Positions 1 through 6,331 of a DNA stretch of 8,211 nt are shown here, one piece after another (position 1 is the stretch's first letter; each line of letters opens with the position of its first letter). The stretch lies in the NCBI GenBank assembly GCA_022361535.1, contig JAKSAU010000120.1, forward strand, positions 1 through 8,211. The letters are read 5' to 3'. A program made the position numbers and the translations under genes. The notes under the pieces are model-generated. The model was given only the letters and a program-made list of their open reading frames with translations. It was not told the DNA's origin and made no database searches. This stretch comes from Desulfobacterales bacterium. Its GTDB lineage: Bacteria > Desulfobacterota > Desulfobacteria > Desulfobacterales > Desulfobacteraceae.

Positions 1-283
1 ACACATGTCGCAATCGGTTTCCTTGATTCTTCAAAAAGGAAGTATAAATTAATGTAAGACTACGTTTAGATATATTTGATTACTTCAAGTTATTCGGAAT
101 AGATAAGAACCTGTTATGAATAGCCGTTTTTCAAGATTTAATTAACAGTACACTATTTAAATTGATCGGGCAATATTGTGATTAAACCGCTACCCGTAAA
201 CCATGCTATTTTTCAAGACTTTTAATAATAAAAATCAAACAAGCCCTGTTATTCAAAAACAACCATGTGGACTGGGTTAACTA
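1..283. other. AT-rich intergenic stretch, no gene seen
   Basis: No convincing reading frame, RNA gene or long repeat is visible here. It lies downstream of the RseC-like gene on the minus strand. A weak terminator-like element for that gene may be present: a 4-bp stem (261-264 with 275-278) followed on the minus strand by five T residues (complement of 255-259). The stem is too short to call with confidence. A candidate start after an AAAGGA motif near 38-43 (ATG at 52) runs straight into a stop codon, so it is not a gene. Confidence 0.4.
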
Positions 284-739
284 TCATCCGGACGACTCTT
301 TTGATAGTGTAATTTCAATAATGGCAGGTTGAAACAATCGAGTCAAAATTTTCGTGCGGCCGAAGATGGTTACAAAAAAGACGCTTACCAAGAATCCTGC
401 AATTCCAAATCCCAAGGTTAAGGCGTTTTCTGAGACATTAAACGCACTTGAAAACTGCAACCCTGCAAAAGCTCCAAATACCAGGGCAAATATGGGCACA
501 AGATAGAAGAGGCCTGCTGCCAAAAACAACTTTTTAGAAGACATATAAACCTTTACCACATCCCCTTTGCTTGCACCTATGGGATTGGCAACCCTGCCAA
601 CAATTTTAGGATTTAGCAGACAGCCGTAACATACAATCTTCTTATGTTCACACTCTCCGCAGACGGTTTTACGCTCTGTTTCCACCTGTGCGTATCCGCC
701 GGGTTCTGTTTCCTTTACGATTCCAATTCGATAACTCAT
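284..739 (-). CDS. RseC/MucC-family (SoxR-reducing system) membrane protein
   Basis: A 151-residue inner-membrane protein with the RseC/MucC layout. An N-terminal cytoplasmic domain carries two cysteine pairs (C27-x2-C30 and C37-x2-C40), followed by two hydrophobic segments at about 71-93 and 106-126 and a short polar tail. In E. coli the family modulates RseA/sigma-E signalling and is linked to the Rsx/SoxR-reducing system. In anaerobes such proteins often accompany Rnf-type complexes, but neither partner set is in this window. The four cysteines could bind a metal or an Fe-S cluster; this is inference. The ATG is supported by an AAGAGG ribosome site six bases upstream (complement of 746-751). 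The length is normal for the family. The gene stands alone, 391 bases downstream of the kinase gene. Family assignment is fairly secure; the specific role is not. Confidence 0.8.
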   Translation of the reverse strand: MSYRIGIVKETEPGGYAQVETERKTVCGECEHKKIVCYGCLLNPKIVGRVANPIGASKGDVVKVYMSSKKLFLAAGLFYLVPIFALVFGAFAGLQFSSAFNVSENALTLGFGIAGFLVSVFFVTIFGRTKILTRLFQPAIIEITLSKESSG

Positions 740-1130
740 AGGATACCTCTTTTTTGAATACCGTTATTGCCATTGGAAGCATTTATGGGGCAAATGAAGT
801 TCAGCTTTTAAATAATACTAAAATTTAAGCATCCTTTACCCAAATGTAAATAATTCCGGGAATACATTAATCCTACGGCCAAGATCCGATCAGGTGATTT
901 TACAGGGATTCTCAAAAATATATTCCTTTATAATGCGGCCCGATTAATTATCGGCAGTATCCTCAAAAGAAGGTCTTGCCATTTGGGCACTTAGAACTAA
1001 CGTGGCGTTAAGAGATGTGCTGACTTAAGGTAGAACGGTAAACCGGTTTGTGGCTTAACGATATAGGGTAGATGGTAGAATTTATGACCAGTCCTGATTT
1101 CGCATAAGGCAGGACAAAATTAATTACCCT
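740..1130. other. 391-base intergenic region between kinase and RseC-like gene
   Basis: No open frame with a plausible ribosome site was found on either strand. Small structures seen are a 5-bp inverted repeat CCGAT/ATCGG (940-944 and 950-954), a 10-bp perfect palindrome AAACCGGTTT (1040-1049), and a 6-bp stem GTCCTG/CAGGAC (1091-1096 and 1110-1115) just past the kinase stop. The last could be a transcript 3' end but lacks a T-run on the minus strand. The region probably holds the 3' end of the kinase transcript and the promoter of the RseC-like gene. Confidence 0.45.
823..850 (-). promoter_or_regulatory. candidate sigma-70 promoter for the RseC-like gene
   Basis: On the minus strand, TTTACA (complement of 845-850; 5 of 6 to the -35 consensus) lies 16 bases before TTAAAT (complement of 823-828; 4 of 6). 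A TGC immediately precedes the -10, as in extended -10 promoters. It would give a leader of roughly 75-80 bases before the ATG at 739. In AT-rich DNA such matches arise by chance, so this is only a candidate. Confidence 0.3.
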
Positions 1131-3221
1131 TTAGTTTAAATCTATGCCTGCATCCTTATTTGCGGTCTGGTAAGGCAAGGTGATAATGAAGCTGGTTCCC
1201 TTTCCTTGCTCGGACTCTACATCAATGGTACCTTTATATTCTTCAACGAGCTTGGCGGTTACCATCATTCCTATGCCGGTTCCTTTGCCGCCTTTGGTAC
1301 TATAAAAAGGAGCAAACACTTTTTCTTTTTGCTCTTTGCTCATACCAATACCATTATCTTTTACCTCAAAACTGATTTGGCTGTTATCTTGCAACTTTGT
1401 TATCAAATGAATTGTCAAAGCACGCGTTATGTCTTCCACATCCAGGCAAGCATCTATTGAATTTGAGACCAAGTTCAACAGGGTCCGGTGTATGGTTTGC
1501 GGGTCCATGGTTAGCTCGCCGATATTGGGATCAAGTTCTTTTACAATCTCGATATTTTGTTTTTTGGCGTGGCCTTTTATAAGATTAACGACATCTTCCA
1601 CAATTTCGTTAGGCCGGCAGGCTTTATACTCAGGCTTTCTTTCCTTCGAGTAGGTCAAAAGATCCTGAACAAGGTTTGATGTCCTGTTAATGTTGTTTTT
1701 TATGGTTTGCCAGCCATCTTTTAATTTGGCTGGGTTTTCATTTTTCAGCCCTACGTCCATCACATAGCTGCCCCCTTTAAGCCCGATCAAAATATTTTTA
1801 ATGTGGTGGGCGAGCCCGCTGATGGTCTGGCCTATAGCTGCAAGCCTTTCTGACTGGACAAGTTCTTTTTCAAGCTTTTTGATCTCGGTCAAATTGTGAA
1901 AAAAGAATGCACAGCCTACAAGCTTACCTTTTTTGTGCAAAAAACTGGTTGAATATCTTACCGGAACATGGCCGCCGTCTTTTTTTTGAAAGGTCAGTTC
2001 TTTCCATGGCAGACTTTCTGTTTTGATATCTTTTTTTGTCTGCTGCTTAAAAAGAGCCACCATTTCCGGTGTATAGGAATGATCAATGGCCAAATCATTG
2101 ATGACCTCAAAAAACGGCCTGCCGATAAGCGACTCCCTTGAGTAACCATAATCCTCTTCAACGCTGTTGTTTGTATCAATAATTTCAAGGGTAATGCTGT
2201 CAACCATAAAAATAGGGTTAGGATTGTTGTTAAAAAGAATTTTGTACTGATCGTGCATATGGATAAGTGTTTTATGCTGAGCCACCAGCTTTGCCTGGGC
2301 TGCTTTTTCCTTGGTACTGTCCTGAAGCGTCTCAATGGCCCCTACGATTTTCCCGTCATCTGATTTGATAGGGGCTGCTAGAAAATGTATCCATTTTCCG
2401 TTTTCACCCAGGTGAGGAAAAAACTCTTCTGCTTCATAGGCCTCCGGGATAAGGGCAGATTTCTTCCAGCTGTCTCCATAATAGGATTCAATTTGTTTCT
2501 CGTTCAAGGCGGAAACGATCACATCCGCCATGGTGGGCCGTTTTGATTCTCTGAAGGGCGACCATTGCCTGTCAGTCCCAACAATTTGATAGGACTCGAA
2601 CCCGGTTAGTTCTTCACAGGCTTTGTTCCAATGGGTCGTAATATGTTCATTATTTATAATAAAGGTGGGGATCATTGATCCATGGATAATTTGATTCAAC
2701 TCTTTCTCAGTTGCGATATGATTGCGATTTTCATTTTCGAAATACTGTACCCATTCTTCAACAGAGTCGGTGATATTGTCTGAAAACTGGTCAATCAACT
2801 TTTCCAAAGTTTCATTGTTTAATTTATTGGTCCTGATTTTTTCTTTAATCTTTCTCTTTTCTTTTTCAACTTTAAGGTAGTTAACCAGGGACAGCGCATT
2901 GTAATGGTCTATATTCAAAAGCCTGGTTTTAAGAGTGCGAGTGTATTGAGTAACGTCAAAAACACAATCGTCCAGGCATATCTTTAGAATTAGATCAAGA
3001 TGCTCCAATTTGTAGATTTTATTGTAATCCCTGGTAGTAAACAGCTTCCTTTTTTTTGCGTACTCAATCCCTTCTGCCTTGGAAAAGGTATCTGCAACGC
3101 CTAAAACAGTGCAGTCAAGATCTTTCAAGCTGTCATCGAGAAGAAGGTTTAAGATATCCTTGCAGGGATAGCTGCCGCCCATGATAGCAATGTTTAATCC
3201 TTTCAGGTTCCATTTTATCAT
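1131..3221 (-). CDS. soluble PAS-domain sensor histidine kinase with Rossmann-like N-terminus
   Basis: A 696-residue histidine kinase without transmembrane segments, so probably cytoplasmic. Residues 7-85 alternate beta and alpha like a nucleotide-binding Rossmann fold: a hydrophobic strand then GGSYPC near 15-20, and 'VLGVAD' near 39-44. This resembles NAD(P)-dependent oxidoreductases but with a non-canonical glycine loop. A charged, probably coiled-coil stretch spans about 115-175. Two PAS domains follow, at about 175-303 and 325-447. The kinase core has an H-box LAHHIKN (H472 the likely phospho-acceptor), an N-box with N583 and N587, a G1 box DNGIGM (622-627), an F-box FAPFYSTK (636-643) and a G2 box GKGTGIGM (645-652). 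No receiver domain is attached and no response regulator lies nearby, so it is an orphan kinase. The start is supported by AGGAG six bases upstream (complement of 3228-3232). The signal sensed is unknown. Confidence 0.9.
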   Translation of the reverse strand: MIKWNLKGLNIAIMGGSYPCKDILNLLLDDSLKDLDCTVLGVADTFSKAEGIEYAKKRKLFTTRDYNKIYKLEHLDLILKICLDDCVFDVTQYTRTLKTRLLNIDHYNALSLVNYLKVEKEKRKIKEKIRTNKLNNETLEKLIDQFSDNITDSVEEWVQYFENENRNHIATEKELNQIIHGSMIPTFIINNEHITTHWNKACEELTGFESYQIVGTDRQWSPFRESKRPTMADVIVSALNEKQIESYYGDSWKKSALIPEAYEAEEFFPHLGENGKWIHFLAAPIKSDDGKIVGAIETLQDSTKEKAAQAKLVAQHKTLIHMHDQYKILFNNNPNPIFMVDSITLEIIDTNNSVEEDYGYSRESLIGRPFFEVINDLAIDHSYTPEMVALFKQQTKKDIKTESLPWKELTFQKKDGGHVPVRYSTSFLHKKGKLVGCAFFFHNLTEIKKLEKELVQSERLAAIGQTISGLAHHIKNILIGLKGGSYVMDVGLKNENPAKLKDGWQTIKNNINRTSNLVQDLLTYSKERKPEYKACRPNEIVEDVVNLIKGHAKKQNIEIVKELDPNIGELTMDPQTIHRTLLNLVSNSIDACLDVEDITRALTIHLITKLQDNSQISFEVKDNGIGMSKEQKEKVFAPFYSTKGGKGTGIGMMVTAKLVEEYKGTIDVESEQGKGTSFIITLPYQTANKDAGIDLN

Positions 3222-3320
3222 TTTCTGCTCCTGATACGTCTTAGGTAAATCGCATAAATTGAATAGGAACTAGGCTATATCTGCTCAGCTTTAGTATGCA
3301 TTGTGAAATCAGTTGGATAA

Positions 3321-3350
3321 ACCTTATCAAGTTGGGTTTTTTAATGTCAA
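3321..3350 (-). promoter_or_regulatory. candidate promoter for the sensor kinase gene
   Basis: A perfect TTGACA (complement of 3345-3350) is followed after 18 bases on the minus strand by TAAGGT (complement of 3321-3326), a poor -10. An imperfect inverted repeat (TTGATAA / TTATC-CAA, about 3313-3330) overlaps that -10. This could mean an activator- or repressor-dependent promoter. The leader to the ATG would be about 95 bases. Only the -35 match is strong. Confidence 0.35.
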
Positions 3351-3392
3351 TGATTAACTGTTTTATACAGATTGCGACAAAGGAACTTTAAC

Positions 3393-3425
3393 GAAAAACG
3401 GCCAAGAACAGACATAAAGCTTGGC
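3393..3425 (-). terminator. intrinsic terminator of the EamA permease gene
   Basis: Reading the minus strand, a perfect 6-bp stem GCCAAG/CTTGGC (3420-3425 with 3401-3406) encloses a 13-base loop. Two bases later comes a run of five T residues (complement of 3394-3398). It begins about 20 bases after the permease stop codon and before the kinase promoter candidate, the expected place for the end of the permease transcript. The long loop makes it moderate rather than strong. Confidence 0.6.
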
Positions 3426-3445
3426 AATTTCTTGTCTAGATTATA

Positions 3446-4369
3446 CTAAATATTTGTTATTTTTAATTCGTTGTATTTTTGAATTATAATCCCTGCGATA
3501 ATCAAAACAAGGCCAGCATAGGTTTGCGCATGAATTTGTTCGCCAAGAATCGTATGGATGAAAATTAAAGAAATAAATGGCGTCAGGAAAATGAGATTTG
3601 TTACATGGTTTGTATTTTTAGCTAACTTTAACGCTGATATCCAGGTGATGAATGCAAAACCAAATTCAAAACATCCGATCCAGAGTGCACCATAAACGCC
3701 TTTCATCGGTATCGCTTCAAAAGATGAAAACACGGCACATGCGATAGCAATGAACGGGATGCTGAATAAAAAATTCAGGAAGATGGCAACAATGGGATCC
3801 TGTTTTGAACGTACATTATAGATCCAGTAAAGTGCCCAAATTATTGTGCAGGAAATTGCCAGAAACACCCCGAAATAACTTATTTCTGATCCAAATGCCG
3901 AACTATCCCGATAGGAAAGAACAACCACACCTGAATAGCAAACCAGTGTGGCTAAAGTTTGCATCTTTGAAAAAGACTGCTTTAACAATGGAATTGACAA
4001 CAATGAAAGGGTAATCACCCAGGTATAATTTATCGGCTGGACAATCTGGGCAGGTAACAAGTCATATGCCTTGATTGCCATCCAATAATACACAAACGGA
4101 TTTAAAAACCCTAAAACCAGATAAAAAACGTATTCTTTTGCTTTGAGTTTTAACACAGTTTGGAATTTCTTGGTTATGATTAAATAGCCCCCTAAAACCA
4201 CGACAGCTGTTACTATCGAATAAAGTAAGAGTTGGAGAACATCAAGGTATTGAAGCGTTATTTTAAAAGCCGTCGCAGACGTTGACCAGAACAGAACTGT
4301 TAATAATCCCAAAGCATATTCAGTTTTCATCATCCTGGGCTTATATATGATAAACATAGAAAAAGCCAT
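3446..4369 (-). CDS. DMT-superfamily EamA-type permease
   Basis: A strongly hydrophobic protein of up to 307 residues with the two-fold repeated EamA architecture, about ten membrane helices in two blocks (roughly 15-145 and 165-300). The first block opens with 'ALGLLTVLFWSTSATAFK', typical of DMT exporters; the second ends with 'GLVLIIAGIIIQKY', typical of the last helix. Characterised relatives export amino acids or other small metabolites across the inner membrane, but the substrate cannot be read from the sequence. The start is uncertain. The ATG at 4369 has no ribosome site, and the in-frame ATG pair at 4333/4330 begins the usual MKTEYALG-like N-terminus (about 295 residues) but has only AGG directly abutting it. 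The gene diverges from the sigma-54 activator gene and is followed by its own terminator, so a link with the betaine module is unproven. Confidence 0.85.
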   Translation of the reverse strand: MAFSMFIIYKPRMMKTEYALGLLTVLFWSTSATAFKITLQYLDVLQLLLYSIVTAVVVLGGYLIITKKFQTVLKLKAKEYVFYLVLGFLNPFVYYWMAIKAYDLLPAQIVQPINYTWVITLSLLSIPLLKQSFSKMQTLATLVCYSGVVVLSYRDSSAFGSEISYFGVFLAISCTIIWALYWIYNVRSKQDPIVAIFLNFLFSIPFIAIACAVFSSFEAIPMKGVYGALWIGCFEFGFAFITWISALKLAKNTNHVTNLIFLTPFISLIFIHTILGEQIHAQTYAGLVLIIAGIIIQKYNELKITNI

Positions 4370-4481
4370 GAATTGATTGCTTCAAACCCGGAGCATCTAT
4401 GTTATTCTTATCGATGAATATTTTTGTAATTATTTAATCCGCTTTGGACATATTTAATGTCAGAGTTTGCTGAAGAGCATT

Positions 4482-4510
4482 TTGATCTTCCTTTTTTCTT
4501 ATGCTATGAT
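4482..4510 (+). promoter_or_regulatory. sigma-70 extended -10 promoter of the activator gene
   Basis: TTGATC (4482-4487; 4 of 6 to the -35 consensus) is separated by an optimal 17 bases from TATGAT (4505-4510; 5 of 6), and a TGC directly precedes the -10 as in extended -10 promoters. Transcription would start near 4517, giving a leader of about 44 bases to the ATG at 4561. This suggests the activator is made by the housekeeping sigma factor, as expected for a ligand-controlled sigma-54 activator. Confidence 0.5.
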
Positions 4511-4560
4511 CCGCCACGGATTAGAAAGAGCACGCCACCCCTGAATACAAGGATACAGCC

Positions 4561-6057
4561 ATGGCCGTTGATAATCAATCAACCTCATTTCCAATGTTAG
4601 ACATGGATGGTATTGATTTTATTTCTGTACTGGACCGTCTGGATGACGGGGTTATTATCTCTGATCTTGAAGGCACCATCCTGTTTTACAATCAGGCCCA
4701 GTCGAAGATTGACAGTATCCCTGCTCAAAAAGCCATAGGCTTGAAAGTCACTGACATTTATGAGCTGAATAACCGGACTTCATTGGTCATGCAATGTATC
4801 ATCCACAATGCTTCCATAAAAAATAAAACGTTCTTTTACAGGACTGCGGCTGGAAAAGTTGTTAACACAATAACCTCATCATACCCATTGTATTCAAAAG
4901 GCCAGGTTAACGGTGCCATCTGTTTTGTAAAAGATTATGAACTGCTGAGAAGATCAACACCCATGCCTTCCAGGGAACCCTTTCATACGGATCGCGGCAA
5001 CGGCACCCAGTTCACATTTCACAATCTTATCGGGTCCAGCCACAGTTTCAGGCAGGTCATAGCCATTGCACGAAAAGCTGCAGATTCAACCTCCCCGATC
5101 ATGATCCAGGGAGAAACCGGTACGGGCAAAGAGCTGTTTGCCCAGGCGATTCACAACCACAGCCCAAGACAAAAAAACAAATTTGTGGCAGTCAATTGTG
5201 CTGCCATTCCCCATGATCTTCTGGAAGGTATGCTCTTTGGCACCAGCCGTGGTGCATTTACAGGCGCCCTTGATAAACCGGGCCTGTTTGAAATTGCCCA
5301 TGGGTCCACTTTATTCTTGGACGAACTTTTAGCCATGCCCGTGGAGCTTCAGGCCAAACTGCTGCGCACACTCCAGGAAAAAAAGGTCAGAAGAGTGGGC
5401 TCGGTAAAAGAAACCCGGGTGGATGTGAAAATCATCTCATCAGTTAACCAGGATCCCAGAAACGCCATTCGAGACAAACAGCTTCGAACTGATCTTTTTT
5501 ACCGACTCGGTGTCGTCATGGTTAAACTGCCCCCCTTAAGTCAGCGTTTGGACAGCATGTCTGAATTGATCCACCATTTTATTGAGAAGTACAACCCCAG
5601 GCTCGGTACAAATGTAAAAGCCATATCCAGCGAGGTCATGGATCTGTTCAATGCATATCACTGGCCTGGCAACATCCGGGAACTTGAACATCTTGTAGAA
5701 GGGGCCATGAACATGGCAGGCCAGGAAGAGACGATTGGGCTGCAGCATTTTGGTCCGGGCCTGGACTGCCTGGAACGATCAGACCAGACCTGCGAGGATC
5801 CTGGGATCGTTCAGTTTGATAACGCAGTCAATGAACCCGTCTCTTCCCCTTATGAAAGCCCGGTTCCGGAACCGGGAAACTTTGTACAAACACAGAAACA
5901 AAGGGAAGAAGCAGCTGTCAAGACGGCACTCACCAGGGCCTCAGGCAATGTTACCCAGGCAGCTAAAATCCTTGGCATTTCGCGTCAACTACTCCACTAT
6001 AAAATTAAAAAATACAAACTTCAGCGCATTGATTTTATGAACGGATCTACATCCTGA
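4561..6057 (+). CDS. sigma-54-dependent activator, PAS-AAA+-Fis (RocR-like)
   Basis: A 498-residue bacterial enhancer-binding protein. The N-terminal PAS domain (about 20-128) is the likely sensor; there is no receiver domain, so control is by ligand rather than phosphorelay. The AAA+ domain (about 152-385) has Walker A GETGTGKE (184-191), the sigma-54 contact loop GAFTGA (231-236), Walker B LFLDE (251-255), arginine-finger region LRTDLFYRL (308-316, R309 and R315) and sensor II WPGNIRELE (368-376). A Pro-rich linker (about 400-445) leads to a Fis-type helix-turn-helix (about 448-487). The segment LFGTSRGAFTGA with GLFEIAHGSTLFLDE is closest in style to RocR-type activators of amino-acid catabolism. 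The ATG has AAGGA at 4549-4553, seven bases upstream. It lies directly upstream of a sigma-54 promoter and the BCCT gene, the obvious target. All residues needed for ATPase and sigma-54 contact are present. Confidence 0.92.
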   Translation: MAVDNQSTSFPMLDMDGIDFISVLDRLDDGVIISDLEGTILFYNQAQSKIDSIPAQKAIGLKVTDIYELNNRTSLVMQCIIHNASIKNKTFFYRTAAGKVVNTITSSYPLYSKGQVNGAICFVKDYELLRRSTPMPSREPFHTDRGNGTQFTFHNLIGSSHSFRQVIAIARKAADSTSPIMIQGETGTGKELFAQAIHNHSPRQKNKFVAVNCAAIPHDLLEGMLFGTSRGAFTGALDKPGLFEIAHGSTLFLDELLAMPVELQAKLLRTLQEKKVRRVGSVKETRVDVKIISSVNQDPRNAIRDKQLRTDLFYRLGVVMVKLPPLSQRLDSMSELIHHFIEKYNPRLGTNVKAISSEVMDLFNAYHWPGNIRELEHLVEGAMNMAGQEETIGLQHFGPGLDCLERSDQTCEDPGIVQFDNAVNEPVSSPYESPVPEPGNFVQTQKQREEAAVKTALTRASGNVTQAAKILGISRQLLHYKIKKYKLQRIDFMNGSTS

Positions 6058-6083
6058 TCTGACGACTATCTCAACTGTCAATT

Positions 6084-6107
6084 TTTTTTCTATAGAAAAA
6101 ATTTTTT
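6084..6107 (+). terminator. candidate A/T-stem terminator after the activator gene
   Basis: An 18-base perfect palindrome TTTTTTCTATAGAAAAAA (6084-6101) is immediately followed by six T residues (6102-6107), 27 bases after the activator stop. It has the shape of an intrinsic terminator, but the stem is almost all A/T and would be weak. The run also overlaps the start of the first enhancer-like repeat, so the sequence may serve as a curved or protein-binding element instead. Confidence 0.35.
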
Positions 6108-6158
6108 CACCGCCATTCCTTTTCAAAGTGACAATATTTTTTCACCTTTGTTTTCAAA
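6101..6158 (+). repeat. imperfect tandem repeat, candidate enhancer (UAS) for the activator
   Basis: Two copies of a two-block unit are seen. ATTTTTTCACC occurs at 6101-6111 and 6136-6146; each is followed by TTTTCAAA, at 6120-6127 and 6151-6158. The inner gaps are 8 and 4 bases and the period is 31-35 bases, about three helical turns. Within it, GTGA (6128-6131) and TCAC (6142-6145) form an inverted repeat with a 10-base gap. The block lies about 110-165 bases upstream of the predicted sigma-54 transcription start, the usual distance for enhancer-binding-protein sites. Binding by the adjacent activator is inferred. Confidence 0.45.
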
Positions 6159-6199
6159 CAGATTCACAGGAAACCAACAAAACTCAAATACCTCTTTGA

Positions 6200-6212
6200 T
6201 ATCAAATAGATA
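6200..6212 (+). promoter_or_regulatory. IHF-like site between enhancer and sigma-54 promoter
   Basis: TATCAAATAGATA matches the IHF consensus WATCAANNNNTTR at all but one specified base. It sits about 30-40 bases upstream of the -24 element, between the promoter and the candidate enhancer, where IHF bends DNA at many sigma-54 promoters. It overlaps a 12-base perfect palindrome TTTGATATCAAA (6195-6206) that could be a regulator site in its own right. The region is AT-rich, so a chance match is possible. Confidence 0.35.
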
Positions 6213-6240
6213 TATTAAAACCAAATTTCATACTTGCACT

Positions 6241-6256
6241 TGGTATGCAACCTGCA
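6241..6256 (+). promoter_or_regulatory. sigma-54 (-24/-12) promoter of the BCCT-methyltransferase unit
   Basis: TGGTATGCAACCTGCA fits the sigma-54 consensus TGGYRNRNNNNTTGCW at every specified position except one (C for the first T of the -12 element). It has the invariant GG (6242-6243) and GC (6254-6255) exactly ten bases apart. Transcription should start near 6266-6268, leaving a leader of about 60 bases to the TTG start at 6329. It lies directly downstream of a sigma-54 activator gene and upstream of the carrier, which strongly supports function. A TTGCA/TGCAA inverted repeat (6234-6238, 6246-6250) overlaps the -24 element. Confidence 0.8.
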
Positions 6257-6315
6257 AACTATTAGAAAACTCCGGACTGTGTCACGTTGTCCGGTCGCAT
6301 AAAAGATAATAGTAC

Positions 6316-6331
6316 AGGAGTTAAACCATTG
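6316..6331 (+). promoter_or_regulatory. ribosome binding site fixing a TTG start for the BCCT carrier
   Basis: AGGAG at 6316-6320 lies eight bases before TTG at 6329-6331, an ideal spacing. The earlier in-frame TTG at 6287, which would add 14 residues, has no Shine-Dalgarno sequence and would begin only about 20 bases after the predicted transcription start. The protein therefore most likely begins MNQTTPAKPFDP. Confidence 0.75.

Noticed and set aside
1..283. Possible short gene or RNA at the left edge
   Set aside because: No frame, ribosome site or stable structure stands out; candidate ATGs meet stop codons at once.
1091..1115. GTCCTG/CAGGAC hairpin as kinase terminator
   Set aside because: The position is right, just past the stop, but the stem is only 6 bp with a 13-base loop and no T-run follows on the minus strand, so it is only mentioned within the intergenic entry.
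1206..1653. Plus-strand frames of 61-84 codons inside the kinase gene
   Set aside because: They lie antisense to a kinase core with intact catalytic motifs, have no ribosome sites and show no recognisable protein features; they are shadows.
1994..2335. 113-codon minus-strand frame inside the kinase gene
   Set aside because: It overlaps the PAS2 coding frame in another phase and gives a composition with no domain; the PAS frame is clearly the real one.
3319..3340. AAACC/GGTTT stem followed by T residues on the plus strand
   Set aside because: No plus-strand gene ends upstream of it, and the same bases form part of the minus-strand kinase promoter candidate.
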